Assembly (NCBI GenBank): GCA_020436085.1
Contig: JAGQYM010000019.1
Span: 1 to 64,000, forward strand
Source of the DNA: Cyclobacteriaceae bacterium
GTDB taxonomy: Bacteria > Bacteroidota > Bacteroidia > Cytophagales > Cyclobacteriaceae
Direction: 5' to 3'
DNA length: 64,000 nt
Shown here: piece by piece, positions 24,983 to 34,600 of the stretch
Numbering within the stretch: the first letter of the stretch is position 1
How the letters are laid out: every line of letters begins with the position of its first letter
The notes under the pieces: model-generated
The model's database searches: none
What the model saw: the letters and a program-made list of their open reading frames with translations, nothing else
Told to the model about the DNA's origin: nothing
Translations under genes and position numbers: made by a program

Positions 24983-25192
24983 ATGAAGTTTTCAAATAAA
25001 GACGTCCTTCTTCTCTTTGGCATTGTGGTGGCTGTAATCATCAGCCTGACTGTGCTGGTATTTCAGGACGATGCTTCTACTCCACCAAAAACCACCAGTA
25101 ATTCGATAGAGCCAAAAACTAGTTTAGCTCCTTCCACTGACCTCCTTAAGAGAGCCATCGACAAAATCGAATTCAACTCATTGATTCGCTAA
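24983..25192 (+). CDS. Small membrane-anchored hypothetical protein (69 aa)
   Basis: From the ATG at 24983 (MKFSNKDV) the frame gives one transmembrane helix (LLLFGIVVAVIISLTVLVF), a Pro/Thr/Ser-rich linker and a short amphipathic end. A longer frame from 24881 gives non-protein-like sequence before this Met. The last 15 bases overlap the 3' end of the convergent permease gene. No homology is recognised. Confidence 0.5.
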   Translation: MKFSNKDVLLLFGIVVAVIISLTVLVFQDDASTPPKTTSNSIEPKTSLAPSTDLLKRAIDKIEFNSLIR

Positions 25193-27574
25193 CGACTGCA
25201 CCGGATTTATTCTGGCTGCCTTTAATGACTGGTAACTCACTGTTAGCACCGCTATCGCAATCGAGATAATACCGGCAAGGGCGAATAGCAACGGATTGAT
25301 GTTTTCCCTGTAAGGGAAGGAGCTTAACCATTCCGTCATTCCAAAATATGAAAGCGGAATGGCGAGCAGGAACGCCACTGAGATCAGGATGGAGAACTCT
25401 TTTATCAATAAGAGAATCAAACTCGGAGTTGTTGCTCCCAGCACCTTTCTGATTCCAATTTCCTTGAACTTAATTTCTGCGGTGAACATCGCCAACCCAT
25501 AAAGGCCAAGGCAGGCAATGGCTATGGCAATAGAAGAAAACGCAGTGAAGATCGACATGAACCGCTCCTCCGATTTGTATTGCTGATCAAAGTCTACATC
25601 GAGAAAACTGTACTCAAAAATCTTGTCTCGCAAGGTGTTGTTAAAAACCGATTCGATTTTGTCGAGAGTTTGTGAGACGTTGCCTGTCAGCTTTGCAGAA
25701 AGGTACCCTACTGACCATGATTTGTTCATTACGATAATGAAAGGCTCTATCTCAACATTGGCAGACATAAAGTGGAAGTCTTTTACAATCCCAATCACTC
25801 TACCTTTCCGATCTTGCCAGGCCAGGGGTTGACCGATCGCCTCCCTGGGGTCTGTCCAACCTAATCTCCTCATCCCTGACTCGTTCAGCATAAATGATTG
25901 CTCGGCATCCGATGGAAAGTCTTTGCTAAACCCGCGGCCTTCGATAATCTCAATTCCATACAGGCCAACATAGTCCTCGTCCACACTCAAAAATCTCATG
26001 TCGCTCCATGCCGCATCTTTGTCCCAACCTAAACGAACCACATTGTTACCTAATTCCACACCGGGCACTTCTGATGACAGCGCAACGCTTGAAATACCCG
26101 CCACCTTCTCCAACTCGTATTTCAAGGTAGTGTAGTCGCGTTGGGCATTGTTTGCGAATCGCGTGGGCAAAGTCACGATGCGCTCTTTGTCAAAACCAAG
26201 ATCCATTGACCTGATGTACTTCAGGTGTTGAAAGACAATCAATGTTCCTGAAATTAAAAAGATTGAGATGGTGAATTGAAAAACTACAAGAGACTTCCTG
26301 AGAATGTTACCCTTTGTCCCCGTTCTGAAATTTCCTTTCAGCGTTTCAACCGGACGAAATGCAGAAAGGAAAAATGAGGGATAACTGCCAGCCAGCAAAC
26401 CTACCAGGATCGTAATTGTCACCATGGCGACCCATGCCATATTATTATTGAACAAGCCGAGGTGTTTGCCACTAAAGTCGTTGACTGTTGGCAAGAGAAT
26501 GTAGCTGAGCCCCAAGGAAAGCAACATCGCAATAAACGCCATCAAGATCGATTCGCTTAAAAACTGCCCGACCAGCTGCTCGCGAAAGGCGCCAGCCACT
26601 TTACGTAGCCCGATTTCTTTGGCGCGCATGGCAGACCTGGCTGTAGCAAGGTTCATAAAGTTGATGCAGGCTATCACCAAAATAAAAATGCCAATGATCA
26701 TGAAAATGTATACATAGGAAGCTTTGGAGTTCGCTTCCATCTCCGATCTAATATTCGACTGAAGGTGTATATCGACAAAAGGAATGAGAGAATACTCTTG
26801 CTTATAACCAGAATAGTCTTCCTGGTCGGCTATGTATTTCCTTGAGATGAATTTGATTTTATCCTCCAGAGCTGGAATGTTGACATCCTTCTCCAATTCC
26901 AAATAGGTGTAGAACGAGTAGTTCCACCAACTGTTGAGATGGTAGTTAAGCGTCTTGAGTGACTCAAATGATAGCATGAAGTCAAACTTGAGGTGCGTAT
27001 TCGCTGGATAGTCCTTCATCACACCAGTGATTTTCACAGTCACAGTATCTTCAGGGAAATACAAAGTCTCGCCCAGCACATCTGTACGATTAAAATATTT
27101 CCTGGCCATGCTTTCGGTGAGCACTATTGTCAAAGGTTCAACTAAGGCAGTCTCGGGGTTGCCCGCTAAGAGCGGCAATGTAAAAACCTTGAACACATTG
27201 GAGTCAGTAGCCATCACCGTCTCATAGGTTCTCTCGTCACCACCAGGCTGCTGAATAACCTTGTTCTCTATCTTACGAAAACGAACGGCCTGCTTTATCT
27301 CCGGATAATCTTTAACCAACATCTCTCCTACTATGGGACCGCCCGCTGCATACACTTCAAACCCTCCGTTGTTGGGAAGGTGATAACCATTGTTAAGACG
27401 ATAAATCACTTTCCTTTTCGAGTGATTGTGATCATACGTCAGTTCATCATAAACAAAAAGGAAAATGATCATGGCACATGTGATGCCGATGGTCAGGCCA
27501 AATACATTGAGAAGAGAATAGGCGCGATTTTTCCTAAAAGATCGAATGGCGATGAGGAGGTAGTTCTTTATCAT
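25178..27574 (-). CDS. MacB/FtsX-type ABC transporter permease
   Basis: The 798-residue product carries an N-terminal helix (about 20-40), a large periplasmic MacB core (about 50-280), three helices of a first FtsX domain (about 285-420) with the coupling sequence EIGLRKVAGAFREQLVGQFLSE, then a second helix-periplasmic core unit and a final FtsX domain (about 675-790) with EIGIRKVLGATTPSLILLLIKE. This duplicated form is common in Bacteroidota. It needs a LolD/MacB-type ATPase, and none is adjacent. The substrate is unknown (antimicrobial peptide, lipoprotein or signal molecule). Confidence 0.93.
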   Translation of the reverse strand: MIKNYLLIAIRSFRKNRAYSLLNVFGLTIGITCAMIIFLFVYDELTYDHNHSKRKVIYRLNNGYHLPNNGGFEVYAAGGPIVGEMLVKDYPEIKQAVRFRKIENKVIQQPGGDERTYETVMATDSNVFKVFTLPLLAGNPETALVEPLTIVLTESMARKYFNRTDVLGETLYFPEDTVTVKITGVMKDYPANTHLKFDFMLSFESLKTLNYHLNSWWNYSFYTYLELEKDVNIPALEDKIKFISRKYIADQEDYSGYKQEYSLIPFVDIHLQSNIRSEMEANSKASYVYIFMIIGIFILVIACINFMNLATARSAMRAKEIGLRKVAGAFREQLVGQFLSESILMAFIAMLLSLGLSYILLPTVNDFSGKHLGLFNNNMAWVAMVTITILVGLLAGSYPSFFLSAFRPVETLKGNFRTGTKGNILRKSLVVFQFTISIFLISGTLIVFQHLKYIRSMDLGFDKERIVTLPTRFANNAQRDYTTLKYELEKVAGISSVALSSEVPGVELGNNVVRLGWDKDAAWSDMRFLSVDEDYVGLYGIEIIEGRGFSKDFPSDAEQSFMLNESGMRRLGWTDPREAIGQPLAWQDRKGRVIGIVKDFHFMSANVEIEPFIIVMNKSWSVGYLSAKLTGNVSQTLDKIESVFNNTLRDKIFEYSFLDVDFDQQYKSEERFMSIFTAFSSIAIAIACLGLYGLAMFTAEIKFKEIGIRKVLGATTPSLILLLIKEFSILISVAFLLAIPLSYFGMTEWLSSFPYRENINPLLFALAGIISIAIAVLTVSYQSLKAARINPVQSLANQ

Positions 27575-27607
27575 AATCCTGAGGTTATGATAAGGAATAC
27601 TCAGTCA

Positions 27608-28195
27608 TCAAGAGATGGTTACATTCTCGTCTTCACGATAGGTGTAATAATGTAGTACTGTCTCGATGGCCTTTTTAATGGCGACATTAATGGGGAAAAA
27701 CTGGTTGCTTAGTTCCCAATCGACCGCGCGCAGTTTCATATAATAGTCACGCATCAAAGGTATTGGGGATCCAGCTACTACTTCGCCATAGGCTGCCAGA
27801 AACTGACCAGGCTGTTCCGTCTTGATAACCTGACAGGTCACCAGTTCTTTGTGACCGTATTTGTTCATTCTGGCCGAGAAGCCGAACAGACGACAAATCA
27901 AACCACGCGTAGCGTAGGAGGAACAATGGCCATTAGCCAAGTTGGTATCCACGATGGCGCAAATTGAATTGTTTAGGTTGGGATTAGCCAACCATTCAAT
28001 GGCTTTACCCTGTTTATAGAGTTGATAAGCAAAAGGAATAAACTCGAGAATGGTAGCCTCGATGTCGAGCTTAAGGCAGCATTTACCGCACCCGGATTTG
28101 CAGTGCAGCCCGGACGAATGCCTGAAGTTGGATATCTCTTCGTCCAGGGTGAGGTACACTGCCTCCACCTCCTGGACCAACTGCGTTATGTTCAA
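27608..28195 (-). CDS. YkgJ-type cysteine-cluster protein
   Basis: The 195-residue product has Cys32, Cys36, Cys39 and Cys40 in HCKSGCGKCC. Further Cys residues follow in SICAIVD, GHCSSY, LICRLFGF and VTCQV, matching the YkgJ/UPF0153 zinc- or iron-cluster family whose molecular role is poorly defined. The start codon is TTG (MNITQLVQEV). Both neighbours are separate genes on the same strand. Confidence 0.85.
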   Translation of the reverse strand: MNITQLVQEVEAVYLTLDEEISNFRHSSGLHCKSGCGKCCLKLDIEATILEFIPFAYQLYKQGKAIEWLANPNLNNSICAIVDTNLANGHCSSYATRGLICRLFGFSARMNKYGHKELVTCQVIKTEQPGQFLAAYGEVVAGSPIPLMRDYYMKLRAVDWELSNQFFPINVAIKKAIETVLHYYTYREDENVTIS

Positions 28196-28261
28196 TCAGA
28201 GGGTCAATAACGCAGCAAATATAGATGGGGCCTATGTCAGTTGATTTCGGGATTATGGGAA

Positions 28262-28750
28262 TTATTTTTGGGGTTCCAGGCCTTCCTTTTTCCTCATTTT
28301 CCTAATGAATTCCGGGCCGAACGAAACTTTTTTGGCCAGAGGTGACTTTTCATCGGCCATACGCCAAAAAGGTGTTATCGACTTCAACGGCTTACCGGAT
28401 TGGTATTCCTCGTAAGCAGCCTCGGCTACGATGCGCAAAAAAATCCCGCTTGTTACCGGGCAGGTGTATTCTGCACCGTATTCAATCGCCAGGTCGTTAC
28501 GCATGGTTTGAATGGAAGACTGAGACCCACTTGGGATTTTCCGAACATAGCTATCCACTATTTTCGGAGTTGCAATCAACATTTTACTATGGGCTGGAAT
28601 ATCCGCAAACTTCTTGTCCGTTTCCTTAACTTCAAAGACCGCTTTGCCGTCAAGCTTCTCCTTCCAACTCTTTCGGCTACTGACTTTAACAGCCTTGACT
28701 GGTTTTTTAGTAAGCTTCTTTACTTTTTTTGAAGACTTCTTCTTATCCAT
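28262..28750 (-). CDS. MGMT-like (alkyltransferase-type DNA-binding fold) protein
   Basis: The 162-residue product starts at MDKKKSSKKV (an ATG two codons earlier is also possible). A Lys-rich tail of about 30 residues precedes KSWKEKL and a fold resembling the C-terminal domain of O6-alkylguanine-DNA alkyltransferases: helix-turn-helix-like IPSGSQSSIQTMRNDLAIEYG, CPVTSGIFLRIVAEAA, then ITPFWR. The active-site PCHR motif is absent; a Cys-Pro occurs in a different context. Members of this family are usually labelled MGMT-family; alkyl transfer is doubtful and DNA binding more likely. Confidence 0.55.
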   Translation of the reverse strand: MDKKKSSKKVKKLTKKPVKAVKVSSRKSWKEKLDGKAVFEVKETDKKFADIPAHSKMLIATPKIVDSYVRKIPSGSQSSIQTMRNDLAIEYGAEYTCPVTSGIFLRIVAEAAYEEYQSGKPLKSITPFWRMADEKSPLAKKVSFGPEFIRKMRKKEGLEPQK

Positions 28751-28761
28751 GACCATCAAAT

Positions 28762-29277
28762 TTAGATTACCTCATAGTGCAGCGACACCAAACCACTTGG
28801 GTAAGGCGTAGATGCAATCAGTTTGGTCTGAATTCGTTCATCGGTTTCAAACATGGCTTTGCCTTTTCCTAAAACAATCGGATGTACAGCCAGCAATAAC
28901 TCATCAACAAGTTTATGGTTGAGAAGTGTTGCAGCAAGAGAAGCTCCACCAAAGAGCCATATATCTTTCCCTTCGCTTGCCTTGATCGATTTCACTTTTG
29001 AAACAACATCTCCACTTACCACCTCACAACCTGAAAATTCAGACACCTTGTTTGAGAAAACATAATTTTTCTTTTGTTTGAATGGGTTGGAGCCATCTCC
29101 CGCATTCATCATCATCTCATAACTCTTTCTCCCATAAAATACCGTATCAATACGGTTCATGAAATCCGTCATCCCATAATCATTGTCGGTGAAGCACCAG
29201 TCGTACTCACCGTTAGGCCCCTCAATCAATCCATCGAGGCTCATGGCCACGTTCAAAAGCACTTTTCTCATTGTCAT
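28762..29277 (-). CDS. RibD-C/dihydrofolate-reductase-like protein
   Basis: The 171-residue product has MRKVLLNVAMSLDGLIEGPNGEYDWCFTD at the N-terminus, VFYGRKSYEMM, VFSNKV, DIWLFGGASLAATLLNHKLVDELLLAVHPIVLGKGKAMF and a final LVSLHYEV strand. This is the YyaP/YwjB branch of the RibD C-terminal family, an NADPH-dependent reductase fold with unknown substrate. It lies 74 bp downstream of the WYL regulator gene on the same strand, so it may be under its control. Confidence 0.88.
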   Translation of the reverse strand: MTMRKVLLNVAMSLDGLIEGPNGEYDWCFTDNDYGMTDFMNRIDTVFYGRKSYEMMMNAGDGSNPFKQKKNYVFSNKVSEFSGCEVVSGDVVSKVKSIKASEGKDIWLFGGASLAATLLNHKLVDELLLAVHPIVLGKGKAMFETDERIQTKLIASTPYPSGLVSLHYEVI

Positions 29278-29351
29278 TATTTATTTAAGACAAATTGAAA
29301 CGGTGGAACTGACAACATTATGTCAGCAGTAAAGAAGAATTTAAAAGATTT

Positions 29352-30320
29352 TTAAGACGGATCAGTGAGCTCGTTGATCTTGGAGTAGTGCAGAAATAGT
29401 TCTTCAGCCCGCTTGTTCACCAGCGTTTTGAGTTCCTCTGGCTCCTCTATCTCCACACTAGTGCCAAACATGAAAAGCCAACGAACAGCATGCTCCAGGT
29501 TATCCATGAGAAAATCAACCTGAACTCTGTCGCCAAGGTCCTTCTCGTTGATCGACCCGTAGAATGGCCGGGATGAAAGACCTTTTTTATCGAAAGACAA
29601 CCGCACTTTTATCAGTCGTCTGTTGCCATCCACGTCTGCTGTTTTGAAATATTCCTGCAGAGAAAGCAGATTCTTTCCGTCAAAATTATCTCCCGTCAAT
29701 ACCAGCTCTTTAATCTGATCGGATCTGAAGTCACGATACCCTTTGCGCAACCTGCACCAGCCGATCAAGTGCCATGCCCCGGAATAGAAAAATAATCCGA
29801 TGGGCTCCACCTCGCGCTCTGTGATTTCATTTTTTGAACTGAAATAGGTGATCTTGAGCACGATCTTATTAGCGACTGCCTTTTGGATATCTGTCATGAA
29901 ATGGTTGGGCAGTTCGGGGCTTCTCGTCCATTGACGATAGTGTACGTGTACTACCTCATCGAGATGCTCGAGGTGATCTTTTTCAGATTCCTTGAGCACG
30001 GCCTTGATCTTGTTCATAGCAGACTCAAAGGCCTGTCTCACTGATTTGTCGGTCATCTTCTCTACCAACTTACCAGCAAGTAACATTGAGCCTGCTTCCT
30101 CTTGATTGAACATAACGGGCGGAAGGTGATAGCCATCGACAATGAAATAACCTTTACCAGCCTCTGAACCAATAGGCACACCTGCCTCCATCAACGCTTT
30201 GATATCCCGGTAGACGGTACGAAGCGAAATCTCAAAACGGTCAGCCACTTCTTCCGCCTTCACAATGCGTTTGGTTTGCAGTTGAATAAGAATAGCGGTA
30301 AGTCGGTCAATTCTGTTCAT
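29352..30320 (-). CDS. YafY-type transcriptional regulator (HTH-WYL)
   Basis: The ATG at 30320 (MNRIDRLTAILIQLQTKR) is the conserved start; the longer frame adds nine residues. The 322-residue protein has an N-terminal winged HTH_11 (VKAEEVADRFEISLRTVYRDIKALMEAGVPIGSEAGKGYFI) and a WYL domain from about 140 to 220 (EREVEPIGLFFYSGAWHLIGWCRLRKGYRDFRSDQI), then a WCX extension. WYL domains bind nucleic acid or nucleotide ligands to alter repressor activity. The target is unknown. Confidence 0.93.
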   Translation of the reverse strand: MNRIDRLTAILIQLQTKRIVKAEEVADRFEISLRTVYRDIKALMEAGVPIGSEAGKGYFIVDGYHLPPVMFNQEEAGSMLLAGKLVEKMTDKSVRQAFESAMNKIKAVLKESEKDHLEHLDEVVHVHYRQWTRSPELPNHFMTDIQKAVANKIVLKITYFSSKNEITEREVEPIGLFFYSGAWHLIGWCRLRKGYRDFRSDQIKELVLTGDNFDGKNLLSLQEYFKTADVDGNRRLIKVRLSFDKKGLSSRPFYGSINEKDLGDRVQVDFLMDNLEHAVRWLFMFGTSVEIEEPEELKTLVNKRAEELFLHYSKINELTDPS

Positions 30321-30369
30321 CGAATTCCGTGATAGTAGGTAGTGCAATTTACCAGATCGAACTCAATTT

Positions 30370-31506
30370 TCATTCGATCACACGATGAACTCCGCGGGCT
30401 GTTTTTACGGGATAAATTTCAGGTTCGATACCGAACCGGTTTTTGTATTGCGAATACACGAACTCAGAAAAGGCACTTTGTTGATCTCTCGCGACCAAAT
30501 TGATGGTGCAACCCCCAAAGCCACCCCCCATCATGCGGGAACCGATCAAACCAAAATCCTTCGCGAGATCTACCAGGTAGTCAGTTTCCACACATGAAAC
30601 TTCATAGCGTTGGCTAAGTCCCTGGTGACTGGCATACATCAATTGGCCAAAAGCCTCCAGGTCGTCATTTACTAAAAACTCAGCTCCTCTCCTCACACGC
30701 TCCATCTCCTGTAACACATATTCACATCGACTAAAAGTAATCTCATCCATCTCGGCCCGAATCTCTCCTAATTGCTTCTGCATGACATCCCGAAGAGAAT
30801 TAACCTGGCCGTATCGCCTATTGAGAATTTTGACGCCCTCCTCACAGGATTTCCTTCGGTCGTTGTAGGCAGAATCCGCCAGGCTGTGTTTTACTTTCGA
30901 GTCCACCAGAAGAATGCTAAATATCTCTTGCCTGAAAGGAATGAGCTGATGCTCCATTGAACGGCAATCTAGAAGAAGTAAATGGTCCGGTTCTGAAAAC
31001 AATGAGGCGTATTGATCCATGATCCCACACTTCACACCGGCAAACTCGTGCTCAGCAAACTGCGCTATCTCCGCGATTTCCTTCCGTGTGAGATTGAGAT
31101 CGAAAATTTCATTAAGCGAAAAGGCAAAACCACAACACAAAGCTGCAGAGGATGAAAGACCCGCCCCCCCAGGAATGTCTCCACCAAAAACACAGTTCAC
31201 GCCACCAACTTCCTTTCCACGATTCTTTATTCCCTGAACTACGCCCTTGAGGTATGTTAACCATCCTTTTCCCGGATCGAGCTCATTGATTTTGAAAGTC
31301 TGTGATTGGTTAAGATCAAAGGCAGTAATTGAAAAATAATCTGTGCCGTTGGCCGAAATGACAAATTGTATTCTTTTGTCAATGGCAGCTGGCATCACTT
31401 GACCAAGGTTATAGTCGAGATGCTCTCCCAGTAAATTAATACGACCAGGAGCATTAACTACGATTGGCTCACCCTGATACTTTTCTCTGAAAACCGAGAG
31501 CAGCAT
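30370..31506 (-). CDS. galK: Galactokinase
   Basis: The 378-residue GHMP kinase phosphorylates alpha-D-galactose at C1 in the Leloir pathway. The galactokinase signature is GRINLLGEHLDYN (21-33; Leu30 replaces the usual Thr), the ATP loop is GGAGLSSSAAL, catalytic Asp is in KCGIMDQYASLF, and the C-terminal GHMP motif is MMGGGFGGCTIN. Length matches the family. It starts 9 bp after the broken yfhO-type gene, so both are in one transcription unit. galT and galE are not in the window. Confidence 0.96.
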   Translation of the reverse strand: MLLSVFREKYQGEPIVVNAPGRINLLGEHLDYNLGQVMPAAIDKRIQFVISANGTDYFSITAFDLNQSQTFKINELDPGKGWLTYLKGVVQGIKNRGKEVGGVNCVFGGDIPGGAGLSSSAALCCGFAFSLNEIFDLNLTRKEIAEIAQFAEHEFAGVKCGIMDQYASLFSEPDHLLLLDCRSMEHQLIPFRQEIFSILLVDSKVKHSLADSAYNDRRKSCEEGVKILNRRYGQVNSLRDVMQKQLGEIRAEMDEITFSRCEYVLQEMERVRRGAEFLVNDDLEAFGQLMYASHQGLSQRYEVSCVETDYLVDLAKDFGLIGSRMMGGGFGGCTINLVARDQQSAFSEFVYSQYKNRFGIEPEIYPVKTARGVHRVIE

Positions 31507-31515
31507 ACCAAAGCG

Positions 31516-33944
31516 CTATGATTTTTTGAAACTCCAACCCAGGCTACCCAACAATACGAGCAGCAATAGCCATGAGGAAGCGAGCACAACTTTGTCTCCA
31601 ATCACATAGGCAGAAGGTTCAAATCGGAATTCTATGACATGTTTGCCCGCAGGAACCTCCAGCGCACGAAGGACATAGTCCGCTCGCAATATTTTAGCTT
31701 CATTGCCATCGATGGTCGCCTTCCATCCTTTGGGATAGTAAATCTCAGAAAATACAGCAAGGCCATTGGACGCTGACTCTGATTCATATTTCAAATAGGG
31801 TGGTTGCATCTCTTTGAGTTCAATGCGCGCAGCGCTATCGTAGCCAAATTTTTCCACCTGAAATTTCGAGTTATCAATCACCGCGGCTGTGCGCGTGTTG
31901 ATGTCGCAGACTTTTGCAAGTTCTTCAGTCGGTGAACTCACATTCATGAGCTGACTAACGAACCACGCATTGCCGTTGGCTGCGGGATTGTCGATGATAT
32001 TGTTCTTGTCTGGCCCGAACACGATGTACTTTGTATTGAGCATATTCAATACGCCATATTTATCAAAGTCCAAACCGCCTGTCTGAGCATCTTCAATAAA
32101 CTCATCTGTCTCCCTGCTCAAACATGAGTCATACAAATCCTGATACCTCCGGATTTTAGCTCCGTGATAGCCTCCAAGTGAGTTGTGGAAATAGGAAGTG
32201 CGAGCCTCCTGACTAAAAGATTCCTGAAGGCTATACACGCGGTAGTAACTTTTATCTTTTAAGATTTCTTCGTCAGCAGCCGTGGGGTAAAATGTGCAGT
32301 TCTCTTTCTTTGATAGTTGGACGAATCGAAATAACGCCTATCCACAACGGACATATCGATCGCCACCATAAATATGAGGAACGCATAAAATCCAAATGGG
32401 GAAATCTTTTTGCGAACATCAAGGTATAGTAGTATGAAGACTCCAAGAATAAAGGAGAAGGATCGAATGGCATCACTACGAAACAGCTCCTTTCTATCTT
32501 CGCGCAATGCATTAGTAAACCATGCGGGCAATTGTCCTTCACCTTCTCTGAGAAAACTAGCCATTCCTGCAGAAAGTGCAGCAAGAAGGCAAATACCTCC
32601 AGTGGCCGCGAATGCAATTAGCAATTTCTTTTTGGTAGCGGGGTTGATGCCCTCATCAAATAATTTTTCCAATCCAAGCATACCGAGCAGTGGCATTGCA
32701 AAAAGTGTGATGACAATCGCAAAAGTTACCGACCGAAACTTGTTGAACCCCGGCAGGTAGTCGAACAAAAAATAATTGAGAACCTGAAAGTGCCTACCCC
32801 AACTGATCATCATACCCAATACGCTGACGGTCACCAGCCACCAAACATATTTTTTGTCCGCAAACACAATTCCAATCACAAATAGAAAACATATGATTGC
32901 ACCACCGTAGTAGGGTGCAGTGTAAGCCTGTGGGCCCCAGTAGGCAGAGGTGAATCTTGCTAATTGGTTTGCTGTGTTGTTATCTCCGCTTCGCATCAAA
33001 GCCTGATAGGTGTTGCTCTCTTCATCCTGCACCAGGTAGTCAGAGCTACTACCACCATACACATTGGGAATCATCAAAGTGAATGACTCCAACATTCCAC
33101 TGCTGTGAAAGAATGCATAGTCGCGATCGAGACCTCCTGTCCTCTCACCTTTGGATGCAAGCTCAGACTTTCCCCGTATTGAGAATTCTCCATACTCGGC
33201 AATCGCCCACAAAGGGCCAAGAAATGTTCCTACGGCAAGCACCACCGCAGGAATCAGAACGGCCACATTCTTAAAGAAATCCTGTATCGTTTTTTCTCGT
33301 AATGCAGCAATCAAGTAGACAATACCGTACACCAGCACGATCAACATCATATAGTAGGTGATCTGCAAGTGATTCTCGCGAAAGTGAAGTGACAATCCCA
33401 AAGCAGCAACCACAAACCCCATCAGTCGCTTTCCGGAAAAGGCGAGATGAATTCCTGCGATCACCAATGGCATAAATGCGATGGCGCCAACTCTGGCATT
33501 GTGCCCGGCTGCCATACCAACAATCAGGTAAGAGGAAAGACCAAAAGCCAGTGCACCCGCAATCGCAAGCATGGGCCGCACTCTGAAAACGAGGAGAAGA
33601 ATATAATAACTAAGAAATGCCCAGTAGATATTAACGACCGGATGCGGCAGGCCAACAGAAAATATTTTTTTGATCGCTACAATGACTCCATTGCTCCAGT
33701 CCATGTTGACCAAATACGCTGGCATTCCACCAAACATTGAAGGCGCCCATAGTCCCTCCTCGCCAGTTTGTGAGCGATAATCTCTTAACGCTTTTGAAGA
33801 TGCCTCCCACTGCTGGATATCTCCCTGACTCAGGGCTTTGTTATCGAAGAAAACTGGGTTGAAGAAGATGACTGTGACAACCAGAAATACAAGAACGGCC
33901 AAAAGATGAGGCAATACAACTTCTTTGAAATCAATTTTCTTCAT
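31516..33944 (-). pseudogene. YfhO-family multi-pass membrane protein, frameshifted
   Basis: The first frame (33944-32259) encodes about 12 membrane helices of the YfhO glycosyltransferase-like family (early motifs NPVFFDNKALSQGDIQQW, APSMFGGMPAYLV, SYLIVGMAAGHNARV). It runs off into RLLTKKS-stop just after HFTP. The continuation lies in another frame: TAADEEILKDKSYYRVYSLQ leading into SFSQEARTSYFHNSLGGYHG and ending with a membrane helix at the C-terminus. Restoring one base in the G4 run at 32284-32287 joins both into one 809-residue protein, the usual size. It is a single-base deletion or a homopolymer sequencing error. Confidence 0.88.
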
Positions 33945-33990
33945 GAAATCCCTTTTAGGATTGCAAAATAGGAAGAAATGACGCTGATCT

Positions 33991-34521
33991 CTAAAATATC
34001 AACTGTGCATAGCCCTTCAGCTGATAGGTTGTTAAGGTGGTCAGCATCGAGGGAGCAATTTTAACTTCTGGGGCCATTTTATCCTTATTGATTTCGCGGG
34101 CGATCAGCGATTGTCCACAGACTAAAATCCTGACGCCTGCCTGATCAAAGGCTTTGAACAGGGCGAGATTGGGGTTGTCAACACCGTATTTTCTATGATA
34201 CTCTTCGTTGTTCATCACAGTGAAGGCTGCACCTCCATGAATCGCGAGCACGACATGAAGTTTTTCTTTGGGCACACCTGCCATGGCATGAAGATTCAAG
34301 AGCCTCGCCACATTGTTCAGTGCCCAATTCACATCTTCCGGCTTTTCGATGGCGCGAACCACCTCCACTACAATTTTATAATCCAGTGTTGGATCAATTT
34401 TTTCATCAGCATATGGAATCTCATAGACGCTGCCGTAATCTTTAATAATGGGATTCACTTGTTTCTGTGCAAATGAGCTGACAACGACCAAAATGCAAAT
34501 ACCGGTAACGAGAACTTTCAT
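33991..34521 (-). CDS. Exported DsrE/DsrF-like protein
   Basis: The ATG at 34521 gives MKVLVTGICILVVVSSFAQ, a signal peptide; the longer frame adds 68 residues overlapping moaA and is rejected. The 176-residue protein shows DYKIVVEVVRAIEKPEDVNWALNNVARLLNLHAMAGVP, LHVVLAIHGGAAFTVMN and RILVCGQSLIAREI, the DsrE fold with one Cys at the sulfur-carrier position. Periplasmic DsrE-like proteins may bind small thiol or sulfane species. It is 79 bp downstream of moaA on the same strand. Confidence 0.83.
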   Translation of the reverse strand: MKVLVTGICILVVVSSFAQKQVNPIIKDYGSVYEIPYADEKIDPTLDYKIVVEVVRAIEKPEDVNWALNNVARLLNLHAMAGVPKEKLHVVLAIHGGAAFTVMNNEEYHRKYGVDNPNLALFKAFDQAGVRILVCGQSLIAREINKDKMAPEVKIAPSMLTTLTTYQLKGYAQLIF

Positions 34522-34600
34522 ATCGATTTTAAAATTGAATTGACCAGCAAGATAAAAGAAGGATACTAAAATTGAGCGACTTAAGGATGGAAGAACGGAA

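Noticed and set aside
32259-32290. Programmed frameshift in the yfhO-type gene
   Set aside because: No slippery heptamer or downstream pseudoknot is evident; a simple one-base loss in a G-run explains it better.
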